DNA of 64,000 nucleotides. Origin: Anthoceros angustus. Lineage: Eukaryota > Streptophyta > Anthocerotopsida > Anthocerotales > Anthocerotaceae. The notes beneath the pieces are model-generated. The model ran no database searches and was not told the origin of the DNA. It was given only the letters and a program-made list of their open reading frames with translations. Of this stretch, positions 35,601 to 49,102 are shown piece by piece. Within the stretch, counting starts at the first letter, position 1. Each line of letters begins with the position of its first letter. A program made the translations under genes and the position numbers. The DNA lies in the NCBI GenBank assembly GCA_010909165.1, contig MU008154.1, positions 62,001 through 126,000 of the forward strand, given 5' to 3'.

Positions 35601-35959
35601 GGTGTTGTCCGCGCCTTGTCGCGACTCGCCCAAGCCTCGCTGTATACTCCCCATCAGAACCGGTTGTCCACGCCTTTCCATCTTGAGGCAATGGCTTCCC
35701 TCTCGGTGAAAGGGCGGGCCATGAGTCCATGTGCATTGAGACTCCATTTTGAAAAAGCTTGTTTGCAAAGGCCCCGGTGGTCATTCTTGCTCTTGTAGGG
35801 ACCAGCGGTGTGCACTTGCTACTTGCCCATAATCACACGTTTCGACCACCTCGGCGGCTTGGGAGCAATTTTCATGTCCCATTGGTTCGTTGTCGTTACT
35901 CGTGATGTATGATATTGCCCAAATGGCTCTCAATGCCCCATTACTCCATTTTACCGTAA
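32661..35959. other. AT-rich then GC-rich degenerate DNA; no supported gene
   Basis: 32700-32940 is AT-rich. From 33200 to 35900 the plus strand is C/T-rich with many overlapping Pro/Ser-rich open frames that look compositional. On the minus strand 35322-35784 has two overlapping open frames with balanced composition that may be the frameshifted tail of the Tnp2 relic to the right. Confidence 0.4.
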
Positions 35960-38790
35960 TCATCGACTTCCTCGACCATTCCCACACTTGGGTATTGGCA
36001 CATTTATTGGATCATGCTTGTTTGTTTGGAAATACTTTAATGCCCACTTGGGTTTGCCCATCCATGTCTCAAGCGACATGCCACAATCTATGTGCAGCAT
36101 GGGTTCCTCCTCTCTCCATCCCTCGCCGGAGTAGGCACGGCCAAGGCCCACCCTGTTTCCATCCACTTGTCTGGATGCATCATGCCGAGTTACTGCGATG
36201 GCCACACAAATGGACCATCGATGGAGTGCACCTACAGAAACCTTCTCGGTATTCACAAGGTCAAACCGTGTCGACTTCCGGCGATGGCCTTGTCCCTCCA
36301 CACGACACTCGTACCATCCAACCTTCAATTGGATTATACTCCTCAAGGCGCATCCGATGTTGCTCTATGTGGCCGTAGACGCTCCTCTTGAGCTCCCCGG
36401 CGCCACCCACCATGATAAACTTTGCGCAGCTATCTTTTGTGCTCCGCCGCGTTTATGCCTCCCAAGAGGTGGCTGCCTTTGTTCCACATGTGACTATGTG
36501 CCTGCTTGCAGCGGGGCCATCCATTATAGCCCTCACTTGGGTCATAGCGGGATGCCTCCCAAGCGCTCACCGCCCTTCTTACATGCACCCACCTCTTGAA
36601 ACTTCGTCGTTCCTCATGGTACATCCTCACCTCTTCGTCGTACATGTCCAAAAGCGGTGCATCACCTTCGTGTGATACAGCACATAAGTATGGGCTGGCG
36701 CACCTCAGCGGCATCCATTGTGTGCCGGCCACACCCAGACTTTTCTCACGGTCCTCGGGACTCCATGATCCATGATGACCATAGTAGCCGGAGGAATGAC
36801 ATGCGAAATGCATACTCTCCTCTCTCATATACCCCACGGCTATCTTGGACTCTGGTTTGGTATGTCGCTTTGGATCCTAAGTATCTCTCCACGGGTACAT
36901 CCACAGTGTGCTGCAGGCCAATCCCCTCGTCCACTAAATGTATTATGAGGTGGGTTGATATATCAAAGACCTTTGGAGGAATTGCTTTTCAGAGCACATC
37001 ACCCTGACCTCTTCTCGTTGTGCTTGAATTTCATGGCCGTGTTGATTGTGGCAAATCCATCATCGACCCAATTTCACAACCGCCTTGTACACCTGGGTCT
37101 ATGCACCCCGAAGGGCGATGGGAAGATGATTTCCAGCATGATGTGCGATCATGGCAGCAAGCTCACTTTGCCCCCTCTAATTTTGCTCCTATGTTAGACC
37201 CATAGCACATGGGCAGCTTTATGCGTTTAATTCTCTCTATGACTTGACGGAGTCGTCTTTCGCCAAAGCGTAAGGCGCCTCGGGGCAATGGCGATCCTCT
37301 CCCTCCGCCACAACCACCTTTTCCCTCCATTGGCTTCCATGTCCATCCTTGATGCTAGTCGTCTCGCTCTCCCGTCAAAGTGTGCCATATGGCCTCTGCA
37401 TTGTTCTTTTCCACGTGCATGACATCCTTTGGCGCCATCACAAGGGTGCGCCAATATGGGAGCACCCTAAGCAGAAGACATCGGCGTTCCAAAATTTCCT
37501 CGCGGATCTCGGCGGTGGCGCACCTTCTCTGCGTACCATATCATCACCACATCATCAAGCGTTGGTGGCAGGTGGGGGCGGAGTTCGCCGTCCATCGTAC
37601 CGTCCATGTCTTCCCACCGTCGCTATCGCCGGGCAACCACCTCTGTTGCCAACATAAACTGCTTTTTAATTGATGAGAATAGCGGGAATCCGAGTCCAAT
37701 CCAACAATCCACACGGGTCCCTTTCACTTGCAATCGATCGGTGCCCAACCACAGGTAGTCGGCAATGACGTTCCGCACCGCACCTAAAATGCCTCCTAGG
37801 ATCGTTCACGGTATTGAAAAGTCTTCCATGTCCACCCCTCTCCCACTCTTCCGGTTCTTCTACCGGGCGCCATATAAACATCAAAATTTTTACCATGCGG
37901 TCACAGGTGAGAGGCATGATGACATGGGCGTCCTTTGCTAGCCCAGGAGGCATGTTGTGAGCGAATAGCATAATGGCCATATGGGCGTGTTGGCGGACGA
38001 CCAAAGGGGTTGAAGCGCTGCATAATGCCAACCTCAAGTTGCGAGGTTCATCCCGAACCCTTCAAGCGCATCAAATACTCTCCATGTTGGGGTGTACGCC
38101 ATCATGGACATGTCCCCATTCTCGCTTTGCCTCCCGGCGTACCAAGTCATCATCATGCTATTTAGGCATTACGACATGCGTTTCAATCGCGTCTTTAGAA
38201 AATGCGGAGGACCTTAGGGCTCTCGCTCATCAAACCCTTCCTTGTACCGCGTGCCACGGGGCAATGGGCTGCCAGCGTACTCACCCACGAATAGAATACA
38301 ATCTTTTCACAAGCATGGATTTTCCGTATCTTGGCCCAAACATGTGCAACCGGCTTTGCCTCGTACATGTCCTTGACTTGTTGGGCAAAATATCCACACT
38401 TAAGAGCTTTAAAAGTGCGTCACGGCGATGTCATACATGGTTTGCCGGCGGCAACAACGATTGTTGCGCTTTCTTTCTTTCGATTGGACTTCCTCTTCAA
38501 TGTGGTATAGCGTTTAGACTCGACAAGCGGTCACGGACTCCATCCTGCCGTGCCTTTGCATCCGTGGCTTCCAGCAACTCGTCCACGGTGTGCGCTTCGG
38601 GCATATCGTCAGCTCTCGGACCCTCGTCCATACTTTCATCGTCGGAACTACTAGTGTCGTCGGTAAGATGGCCATTTGGTTCCTGTCGAACCCCCGAGCC
38701 GTATCCAGATCCGTTTGGTGTGGGGAGACGCCTGCAAGACTGCCGCCCTCTTCTATGTCCGCTCGTCTCGCCGAAAAAAAAACCATATTA
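35960..38790 (-). pseudogene. Decayed CACTA Tnp2-type transposase with DUF4218-like region
   Basis: Reading leftward across frames the Tnp2 order is recognisable. It starts with an acidic DDESMDEGPRADDMPEA (38600-38650), then the FNPFG motif near 38000 and VLPYWRTL then DVMHVEKNNAEAIW (37390-37475). After these come NHLPIALRGA (37110) and FDIST then IHLVDEG then VERYL (36880-36975), which match Tnp2 transposase and the DUF4218 segment (HLVDE...ERYL). The tail MYDEEVRMYHEERRSFKRW (36600-36655) also fits. Tnp2 catalyses excision and insertion of CACTA elements. Frameshifts and stops are everywhere, so this is an old copy. No CACTA ends were found for it. Confidence 0.6.
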
Positions 38791-39767
38791 AAGCAAGTTG
38801 GAGTGCATTTGCTGGCATTGATGGAGAGAACTCACGGCCACCAGCGGGTGCACGTGGGGCGTGGCGCGGAGCGGTGCACTCTTGAAATGTGTCTTGGGAA
38901 TCCCGAGCTGCGACTCACCTGATGGCGGCGAGGCGATACATGTACACCGCATGCATTTCGCGGCATCCTCCCGAGTCGTGATCGTGGATGACAACCACGC
39001 AGAAGCATGGTGGTATCAGTTTCCAAACGCCATAGTTCATTCATGGCATAATGAATGGGGGCATTTAGTTTATTTGAATGGCTTCTGTGCACCATGCACA
39101 ATGGTGTAGAAGATGAAGTAGATGCAAAGCAGAGGAAACGGGCGTCAGGTCAATTCACACGACCTTCAGACATGGCATGTTTTATTCCATGCCCTGGATT
39201 TTCAAATATTGTAATGGCTTGCACACACCTTTCTTGGACCATGGTGGAGGGGACAAGCTTGTTTATGCGAGAGAAAGGGAGCCATTGTCTTTGGTTCATG
39301 GCAGGTTGTTATATGGCCATGACCTTGTCATGGCTTACAAAATCGGGGACTATACATGGCATGCATGGAGTAATGGCATACGTGGGCACGGAAGGGTTTC
39401 TGGACATACAAGAAGTAGCGCGCGGTGAAGGCGCCATGGCAAGGCAACATCCCAAGTAGCATGGCACGCCACGAAGGCTCCCTCCTCTCTCCTCTTCCCC
39501 TCCCACACCTCCCGCCGCCCACCACCGGCTCCACCACTCCCCACCACATGGCCACCGCCATAACGCCACCACGGGTTACTCGGAATGTGGTCGCGGACAT
39601 CACGTCGCGCGGCTGGATCGGTAGGCAGTGGTATGCGAAGGGGCAAAGCATAAATATAGCAAATTAACACATGCATGGTCCTTGGAGCATGGCGTTCTAA
39701 GTCGGTTGCCCTTGAAATGGCATGCCACATCCGTGGGCATTACAGACCGAGAAATGGCATTATGCGA
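38791..39767. other. No clear gene
   Basis: Mixed composition; a plus-strand frame at 38861-39109 and one at 39055-39459 are open but carry no motif I know. The region may include the N-terminal end of the minus-strand Tnp2 relic. Confidence 0.35.
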
Positions 39768-40520
39768 ACACTTGTCCTTGGGTCGAAATGGGGATGATTA
39801 ATGGCAAAATTTTGTTCTTGCATCAAGGAATGCTCGCTCTACGAATCATTTGTCCTTGTGTCGAAATGGTAATCCACAAGGGAAAAATTTGTCCTTGGCT
39901 TACAAATGGTCATCCGAATGGCCAACGGTCAAACGACATGTTGATCCACAAACATTTGTCCTTGGGTCACGATTTCGCCATCCAAAATGGCAAAAGTATG
40001 TCAATGGACCACGAAATGGGCATCAACCATGTCAAACAATTGTCCTTCTTACCCGAAATGGTCATCCACAATGGGAAACATTGTCAGTGTCTAATGAAAT
40101 TGTTATTCAGAATGGCAAAAAATAGACCTTCGGCCAGGACATGGCAACGACGAGTGGGAAACATGTGTCCTTGGGTCACGAATTGGACTTCCAATATGGC
40201 AAAATTATGTCCTTGGACCACGAAATGGTAATGAACAATGGCAAATAATTGTCCTTCGAACACAAGATGATCCTCCATAATGGGAAACATTTGTCCTTGG
40301 CTTACGAAATGGTCATACAGAATGGCCAAAATTTGACCTGCGGCCCAGACATGGTCATGGAGAATGAGAAACATTTGTCCTTGGGTCACGAAATGACCAT
40401 ACATAATGGGAATTTAATGTCCTTGGACCACGAAATGCGCATGAACAATGGTAAATAATTTTCCTTCGATGAGGATATGGTAATCCATAAAGGGCTAAAT
40501 TTGTCCTTGGCTTACGAAAA
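39768..40520 (+). repeat. Degenerate minisatellite, ~42-bp unit
   Basis: About 17 imperfect units of roughly 42 bp, each containing TTGTCCTTGG, then ACGAAATGGTCATCCA and AATGGGAAACA-like parts. The unit is a multiple of three, so frames stay open on both strands: minus-strand peptides repeat H-F-V-x-Q-G-Q-x-F-x-I and plus-strand peptides repeat LGHEM...NGK. This explains the open frames here without invoking a gene. Confidence 0.75.
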
Positions 40521-42330
40521 TGTCATCGGGAGGCCTATATACCAATCATGCATGGATGCCATATGTGCACGAGAAGGTGTGGTGGACAATCGCGGGTTCT
40601 GTGTTTTAGGCATGTGCATGCCACATGTGCACAAATAGGTGGTGTGTGCACAAACTCGAGTTTGCTTCGTGAAAACGGCATGGCATGGCAGCCGGTGCAT
40701 GCCCTAGGACTTACGCCTCGCCTCCCCCTCCTCTCCTCTTGCCTCTTCCCCATCACCAGGGGTTACCTCACCTCCTTGTCGGCCATCGTCGCCCGAGTTC
40801 CTCACTTTGTCGCTTGTCGATTGTGCATGCAGTGACTCGGTTGGCCTTCCTCGACCATGGTTTGGGACGTTGACTTTGAAGATTTGGCTGAAGCTGTTCG
40901 CTTAAGCCTGGAACAAACCCCGCCAATCCGTGCCGTGGATGTCGGTGCCCATAACGTCGCTGCCTTGGAAGGAGGAGAGGTGGGGCCCATCGATAGCAGG
41001 TTGCGCCACTGTCGAGAGGGAGAGTGCTGGAAGCCGGAAAATGGTCCAGCAAGGGGACTTGGCGCTGGTGCCTGACGAAGCGGCCCAACGGCTGGATGGA
41101 AGCACGGCATAGGATGGTGGGCGCGGCAAGTGAGGTGGGCGGTCGTGGAGAATGCCGATTACAAGTGGAGGGTGGATGCTCATGGGCGTGGAGGCGGGAA
41201 GCGGAGAGAGGGAGGTGCTGGGAGGAGAACTCACGAGTGGAGGAGTCCAGAGGCGGGGCGATGCTCAGTGGCGGAAGTGGAGCGGTGTCTCCAGCAGTGG
41301 GAGCTAACGCTACATTTCCTGGGGAGAGAATCCAAAGTCGGAGGAGGGATCTGCCGGGCGACATCCGGAGGAGCGAGGAAATTGGCGTGAGTCGGGAGAG
41401 GACTTTGTCCAACTTGAGGAGCATGGTGGTGCAAGAGGGTGACCACGTGTGGCTGGGGAGAGAGATGGCATAGGTTTTGTGGACCTTCGATCGGTGGCGG
41501 ACGGACAACCCCAACAAGCGTGGCGGGAGGGTGCCTTTGGAGGAGAAACTCCTCCACTGGGAGTGGGCAGTCTGGTGGGCGCGGTTGCGGAGGAGGCCAA
41601 GGCGCGCCTATGATGGTGAGGAGGCGGTGAGGAGGAGGACACAGCGGAGCGAGGATGGGGAGAGGCGAGGCGATGTGGAGATGGCGGATCTTGAGGTCGA
41701 GGAAGACATCATTGCTACATTGGAGAATTGAGAAGCACAGCCATTAGAGCGATGTCATGGCCGTGTTGTCAGGCTACATGGGCGTGGTGGCGTGTACATG
41801 GTGGGAGTTATGCGATGGAGGGTGGTTGAGAATGAGGAGGCGGACGAAGAGTCGTCGATGAGGAAGGACGGGTGAGAAGGCCTTCCACCACGTGTGTTGG
41901 AGCTAGTGTGCAAAATGGAGTTGATGATGCCATGGTGAGCCACGCGACGGTTTGAAGGCGGTGAGGAAGGTAGAGTATGAGTTCCCAAGTATAGATCGCG
42001 AGGATATTGTGGCCGAGGTTTGCGGGTGCATCGCGGACAGGAACCACAATGTGGGCAAGAAGGTGCGCAAGCGCAGGGAGGAAGGGAAGGATGCAAAATG
42101 GTTGCATCGCCTAATGTCAACGAAGGCATGGAGGCGTGGAGCAAGGCTGGTGACTTTGCGAGCATGGTGGTGTGTGGCCAACACCACGGCTAATCCCAGC
42201 GTCGGCAAGACTTGCCAAGCATGAGCATGGGACCAATCCCTTTGGTCCAGTGGGGAAAGGAGTTGACGGTATGTCCAACGGGAGGGGCGCAACCTGGATG
42301 AGTTGAAGTGGGCAGCAAGGCATGGATTAG
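40521..42330 (+). other. GC-rich, purine-biased block with open plus-strand frames, unrecognised
   Basis: Plus-strand frames at 41024-41473, 41477-41731 and 41952-42224 are rich in Arg, Glu and Gly. Two have non-repetitive stretches (LLHWEWAVWWARLRRRPR; EFPSIDREDIVAEVCG) that could be decayed coding sequence of a transposon protein. The minus-strand frame 40768-41517 is Pro/Ser/Leu-rich and is probably its shadow. No family recognised. Confidence 0.3.
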
Positions 42331-43622
42331 ACTGACATCTTAGAATCTTGGAGTAATAAAATAGTCGTTGACGTTAATGGAATGCTTGGTTGTGATATGT
42401 AGGTTTCGATATGTAGGGGCGTCACATAAGTGATGTGTGTGCATGCTGAGGGAAGAAGGGAAGGAAAGCGGGTGGAAGGTGAAGGCCAGTCGGAAGGCCT
42501 GAGAAACCGGTGGAGAGAAGGAAGATGGAGGAAGGTGCCAAGCGGGGCGTCCGTCAGTGATGCGGAGGCAACGTGGATGGTGGGGATCCTGGAGGTGTGA
42601 TGGCGGTGCCGGCAACATAAGGCGTATCACGCGATACCGTGGTCGGCGTGAGTAAGGTGGGGTGGCAACCTGATAATGAAAGATTGAATGCTATTCGCTT
42701 TAAATACGTAATTGTGGAAGTTACGAGGACGTTTTTAAGCACTGCGGGTTTTGACTTTCACCCAGGTTTGAATCATTGCCTTCATCAAACAAGCAACCCA
42801 TTCCCTCAACACCGTTTGAATACATGTTGAATTGAATGAGCAAAATATGAGATCTTTCACATGTTTAAATCACAATGTGTATACATTTTGGTTGATCGCA
42901 AAGATGGTGTCAAAGGCCGTAAACACATGTCTAGAACTATGACTTCCATAATATATTGAGTGTGACTCCAATGAGCTTGATAAAACGAAAGAAACTTGAG
43001 TGAGCCATAGCTCTCTTCACCATTTTGATTCCTTTATAATTTACGACCATTAATATATCATTATATATAATTTCAAACTCACGATCAACAATTGAAAGAT
43101 ATTTCCCATGATTTTTTGTTTAAAACTACAAATTCTTGTTGATCGAAAGATATTTCCCATGATTTTGGGTTTTAAACTACAAATTCTTAACTATGCTGGC
43201 CAAAATAAAGACATGTGAGTCCCTTTCTATCAAACCATATCATTCGGGCATGCCACACCCTTAAAATCAACAAAGTTAGTTTACTAAAAACATTAAGAGG
43301 TTTGAACCCTCGACCTACTTATCCCTGAACTTTTTCCCAACCAACAACAACAACAACAACTTTATTTATGTCCACTAAGCATGGAAGAACCATCATGGGA
43401 CCAGGAGATAGTCTGACGTAAAAGGGTTTTAAAAGCAAAGGTATACCTCTTACGTCTCAATCCCGAACTAGAGAAGGTGACCAGACATGGGAGGAGGCGA
43501 GAAAAGAAGGCGAAGACTACAAGGAGGTCAACAAGGACTGCCCGAAGACTCAAGAACATGAGAGAGACATAGTCGGAGAGCCTAGGAATGTGGAAGAGAA
43601 AAATCTTAGAGAATAACATATG
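42331..43622. other. AT-rich spacer with a short tandem repeat
   Basis: No coding signal. A 51-bp unit containing GAAAGATATTTCCCATGATT is present twice (43094-43144 and 43145-43188). A CAA microsatellite lies at 43343-43360. Confidence 0.55.
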
Positions 43623-43838
43623 TGTGTTGGGTCATGATTAGGGTTGTATTAATTGGGTTTAGTTAAAGCTATAGTACATGACCGTTCATTAGGGTTCGTT
43701 AAACGAGAAGCGTTATGTCTTTTCACATTTAGTTTAAGTTGTCTTTTCATGCATAAGCACTTTAACCCCTTTCTTGACTGATATACAATGTAATTACTTA
43801 ATGTGATTTATTTCTACATAATCTATATAATATTGTTA
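43623..43838 (+). repeat. 5' LTR of the Copia element
   Basis: Shares nearly all of its sequence with 49893-50102. The largest difference is at 43694-43710, where one copy reads AGGGTTCGTTAAACGAG and the other TTACGTCGGCG. Confidence 0.85.
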
Positions 43839-45358
43839 TGGTATCGAGCTTACTTTGTAGAATGCATCTAGGAAGATGCGCATTGAATTGCACTAGAAAA
43901 TGTGCACGAATTTATCTTCTTTAGTCTTCCTATTTTGAAAATGAGTTCAAAGAAAGAAACAAGAAGATTTTCAAGAAAATAGTTTTATATTTTCTTTTAG
44001 AAAAATCTAACATGAATCTTTCAATCGTAGATTTTCTAATGCATTTCCATTAAATTGTCGGTTTAGACAATTCCATGCAGATGCACTAGAACAACGCCTA
44101 ATAAATGATTAGTGTATATGATTTATATAAAAGGATCTCTATAATGCAGAATTTGCATTTTAGATATAACAATCGGCTCAAGGCCATGGCAAATTATATC
44201 TACCTTGCTCCCAGAAAAATCCTAGGGGAACAACAATCCTAGGCGTCTGGATCGTGATTTGCCAATCAATTACATGTGTGTGTCCAACAATGGAGCCACA
44301 CGAGACTCAACGCGCCAGCGAGACAAGGAGCATTCAACACACTACTTGAATTGCTGTTGTGAACTCGACACATTCACGGTGGAGGAGCGTTGTACAAAAT
44401 CAACCACTTGCTTGTACACCAACGCTTTCCTCACGCGGTATGCACAATCAACCGATGTAAACACAATTGTTCAGCGTCTTGAAACTAACAATAGGAATGT
44501 TGAAAATAGATTCAACCAAATTTGTCATGTTTACTAGTATCGATTTGCGAGTTTAAAAGAACGACATATAGATTACAAACTTGTAATGCTATTAAAACCC
44601 GATTCTTTATCTAACCCAAAGATTCGGAGGTATTGCAAGCACGTAAGTAAAACAAATCGTGAAAGGAAGTTTGACTCACCAAATTCTTGTCCTTCATGTT
44701 CAACTTACGCCATAACAAATATGAGATGAGAAGTGCTAGGATAGCAAAGATGCATGGGATCAAACCCCGCGTCAAAACCAACATGCACTGTAAGTAATAA
44801 TGAATGGACGATCGAAAGTGATCTAGGCGATTTTGGAAACGTCTTCAATAAAGCAGTCGAACACATAGAAGAAAGTCTATACCCGAAACATGGGTGATAC
44901 ACTTGTCTTCTAACTTTGGTAGTAGTGAATCCTTCAAAGAAAAGGCAGTTCAGCAATGACTTTGATATCGCTCATCCGGATGGAGGTGTTCTCGAGATGA
45001 GAGGCCTCCTTAAATATGCAACCTAAATGTAGAGTATCCCGCGAAGGGATATCAAGGCAGTTGGTTAGCTAAAGGCAGTAGCCAAGTACCTCATCTGCGT
45101 GGCCTAACATAAAATGTTGAGGCAGCTGGGTGAAGACTTCAGAAATCCTAACTCGCCTCAAGGAACTCTACGCGAGGCGAGAACATGGTCGTCTATGTGA
45201 CTTCAAAACTTTGAGAATGAAGGATGGGGACTCGTGGAAAAGCACGTGAGTACCTTCAGACCCTAGCTTCAAGGCTTGAGGTGCCTCCAAAGTCACCATA
45301 GGAGGCGATGAAATGGTGATGAGACTCCTTCTTTCTCTTCCAATCGTGGTCACACTTT

Positions 45359-45720
45359 GTGACTTCACATATCTCACAGAACCACGAGGCTACATTGTTA
45401 GCCAAGAAACAAGGTGTGGAAATGCCGGAGATGAGCTTTTCACAGCTGGTGAGCTCAATGCTTCAAGAGGAAGCAAGCAAGACCAACTATAGGCGTGCAG
45501 GGAAGCAGCAGGCCCTGTACACATCCAACCAAGGACGAGGAGGTAGAAGGACCTTCTCAAAGGGTGGAAGCAGCAGTAATTTCAAGGGTGCTGGTCAACA
45601 GGGAACCAACACTCTATACAAGAAAACCAAAAGGCGGTAATCGGTGCAAGTTACAGCCATTGGGAACGTGAGTGTCGGGAAGAAGCGAATTCCTCGCAAG
45701 GAGGGATCTTCATGAGACAC
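45359..45720 (+). pseudogene. Copia gag (C-terminal part with zinc-knuckle remnant)
   Basis: 93 open codons with the MSFSQLVSSMLQEEA helix and a basic Gly/Arg/Lys-rich linker. They are followed out of frame by HWERECREEAN, the second half of a CCHC zinc knuckle (45655-45690). Upstream gag (44250-45350) is too decayed to trace. Confidence 0.65.
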
Positions 45721-46204
45721 ACGTTGTGGTCAAGAAGCAAAATACTCCCGCCCTAATTGGAACAAGGGAGTTTGCAAGTCCATGCTACCCACATGCTTGT
45801 CGCCAAAGCATATTTTAAACCCACTTGAGTGGTATCTCGACAGAGCCACTCATATTTGCTTTGACAGCATTCTTAACATAGCCACTTGCTGACCAAGATG
45901 TGTATCTTGGACGATAGGTCTCTTGTCTCTCCGGTATCAGAGACTTGCGGCCTCGGACTAACCCTCAAATTGCGGATGTCTACTATGTACCGACATGACA
46001 AGAAACCTCATCTCGCTTAGAAGGCGAATCGAGACAATAAGCCATGTGCTATTTACTAGAAAATGTCGATTATAGATGCATTTGACCATAGGAAGGTACT
46101 TGCATATGGGTCTTGGACCATGACTGTTGTCTCCATTTGAATAGTGGAATAGTTGAGTCCACGACCGGATGTCTCCAAGGCATCAGCACAGATAACTAAA
46201 TCTC

Positions 46205-48905
46205 TCGGTTGTGGCATGCCCGCTTAGGTCATCCACATGGCAAAGTACAAAGTTAGCGATTAGTGACCTTTAGATGGACCCATTGGTCCCTTGACCTCAA
46301 TTCCATTATGTGAGGCTTGTGTTCTTTCTAAGAGACATCAAGCGACCTTCAAAAATCGTGCCCTCACCGCAAGTGATCTTCTTGAACTTGTCCATACGGA
46401 TCTGTGGACCTCTGTCTGATTCAATTGGTGGAGGAAAATATTTCCTCACATTCACCGATGACAAGAGCAGTTGTCACATACATCACGAAATGAGTGTTTC
46501 TCCTACTTCAAGGAGTATATCAAGTTTTGAGCGATGGCGAGGGAAGCGGTGAAAACCTTAAGATCGAGATAATGGTGGGGAATTCACATCACATGAATTC
46601 CGTGCCTATTGCAAGGATGAAGGAATAGGTAGACACTCACGATTGTCTACACTCCACGAGCAGGGTGGCGGGCGTCTCAACCTCACATTGCGGAAAATGA
46701 CCTCCTCTTTGCTCCATGACGCTGCCGTTGCCATATTGGTGAGGCCCTTATGACTTCAACTTACCTACGCAGCAGTTACCTACTAACGTTAATGGATGAC
46801 CCCATATGAGGTGTTCACGGAAGGAAGCCATCTCTTAAACATTTAAGGACCTTTGGTTGCCTTGCCTACGCCTTTATCCCTAAAGAGAAGCGGAAGAAGC
46901 TTTCAGACAAAGCTAGAAAGCTACTCATGCTTTGGGATATCTGAGGGCATAAAAGCATACAAACCGTATGATGTTCCCACCAACAAAGTTATTTATGCTC
47001 AGTGTTACCTTTAATGAGGCACGCACTTGGGCTTGGTGGGAGCACAAGATCCTCCCTACAGATGGCAGTCGGATGACATCTCGATCACTCATTTTGATCT
47101 TTCGACCATGGCACTCGGTCTCTAGCTCCATTGAGAATATTGCTCCTGGTGGGGAATATGCGCTGAGCTGGCACTCTAGATGGCAGCCACTATGCCACCC
47201 ATCATACGGGATCAATTTCCTCGATCACGCGATGATACACAACGATCTGCTCAACGACCCAGGTTGATCTGATGATGACACGCTTGAGGACATACCGATG
47301 AACCCGATGAAGCACCTCCGAGCGAACACATCCGCGATATCCTACTCGTGATGAAGACCCCGATTATTATTGTGCCTGACTTGAACTTCTTCCCATAATG
47401 TGAGGGTCAATGCAGCCTCTCTTGATCCTATAGAACCTCAAACCTATCTTTGAGGCGTTGACTAGACCGATCACAAGGAGTGGGAGAAAGCTATCTGATT
47501 AGAATATGACTCGCTCATAGAAAATGGCACATGGGAGATAGCAAAATTACCCCTGGCGGAAAATGGTGTCTTGTAAATGGGTCTTCAAATTAAAGGTGAA
47601 AGCTGATGGTACCTTGGAGTACAAAGCTAGGCTAGTAGCAAGAGGATTCTCATTCTGGACTTGATTACTTAGAGACTTTCGCTCCGTTGTAAAACTACAC
47701 TGCGTCCTCCTTGCAGTATCAACATACAATGATTATGAACTGCAAATGTATGACGTTAAAACCCTTCTTGCATGGAAAATGGACACGAGATATACATGCG
47801 GAACCTCCGGTTTTGAGGTGGAAGGAAGAGGACCATGTATGCGGACTTATCAAGTCATGGTCTTATGGTCGATCTGCTATGAAGTGGAATGAAGAGTTGG
47901 ACTCGAACTCCAAGCCCTAGACTTCACTAAAAGCCTTGCAGACGGTAGCCTCTACATTTACTGAGAAAAGAAGATGTAATGTCATTACAGCGGTATCGTT
48001 GACGACTTGATTACATGTACCGAGGACTTTATAAAGAAAATAACGAGACATGCTTGCTAAGAGATTCAAAATGTCTTGGACCTTTACATAGCTTGGTATA
48101 CACATACAAAGAAATAGGCGGCTAGGATTATGACACTTACACTAGATATCTGGAAAGTGCAGAGCAACTTGGCCTCAAGGATGCCCTGCAACACCCATGC
48201 CACAGGATCGAGGCTTAGCAAGCTCATGTCCCCTTCACAAGAAGAAAAGGAACATATGAGGGAATTCCTTACAGGCGGGGTGTTGGGAAGTTGATATATG
48301 CTTCAAACACAACAAGGTTAGAAGTTGCCTACACCACAAGCGATCTCTCGCATTCTTGGAGAATCCAGTCAAGAACGGACTAGTTTGAAACGTGTCTTGA
48401 TACCTAAAACACGTCATCATGGGCATCGAGATACAAACATGAGAAGGAAAACCCCTAGACCGAAGTTTCTGACTACGACTATGCGGTGATATTGAGAAAA
48501 TCATCTCAGCTATGTCATATCGATTCTTTGGAGGACCGTCATTGGTCGAGCAACAACATCGTGGCTTTATCCTCGGAAGCAGTATAGAGTCTGACAGAAA
48601 TTGTGTGGTGCAAGTTACTCTTCCGGGACTTGGGTATACCAATTCCCACATGACAATTAACACACAATCGTGGTTCCATGTCACTTGCTAAGAACCCGGT
48701 GTTTCATGCGCAAACATGTGGAGGTCGAATACCACTACATCGGAGGTCCGTGACAACAGGAAAAATTGAGCGCAATATGTACACTCAAGACAATCCTGCG
48801 GACATACTTACCAAGGCTCTCAGAGAGCTTCCACAACAAACATGTTCGAGTTTGGGGCTTGGGGACTCAAGCGAGTTCTTGACCTCAACTACCAACAAGG
48901 TCTAA
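46205..48905 (+). pseudogene. Copia pol: integrase, reverse transcriptase and RNase H relics
   Basis: Fragments in order: WHARLGHPH (46212, GAG-pre-integrase zinc region), GGGKYFLTFTDDKS (46427-46468, integrase core), FGCLAYAFIPKEK (46850-46890), then EYDSLIENGTWEI near 47500 and WCLVNGS-type RT start. VDDLI at 47998-48012 covers the RT catalytic Asp pair (the usual Y-V-D-D has become I-V-D-D). Finally TQDNPADILTKAL (48783-48822) is the C-terminal RNase H landmark. Stops and shifts occur throughout, so no protein is made. The 75-codon frame 48678-48905 is the longest intact end piece. Confidence 0.8.
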
Positions 48906-49102
48906 TCCAAGCAAACCTAAAACCAGTGAAACTAGGATCCGAGGAGTAGAATCAATTTCCTCTCCGGTTGTAAAGACTCGATTCATCCTCATATGAATCT
49001 TTTCCGTGTCTAACGGATGAGAAGCTCTCATCGGACCTTGGAGAATTACGTTTCCTCGCTCTTCATAGGAAATCCTCTCCTCTTTCAAGGTCTTCCTCTT
49101 CT

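Noticed and set aside
40768-41517. 249-codon minus-strand ORF as a gene
   Set aside because: Pro/Ser/Leu-rich composition is what the purine-rich plus strand would give by chance; no motif; it overlaps better plus-strand frames.
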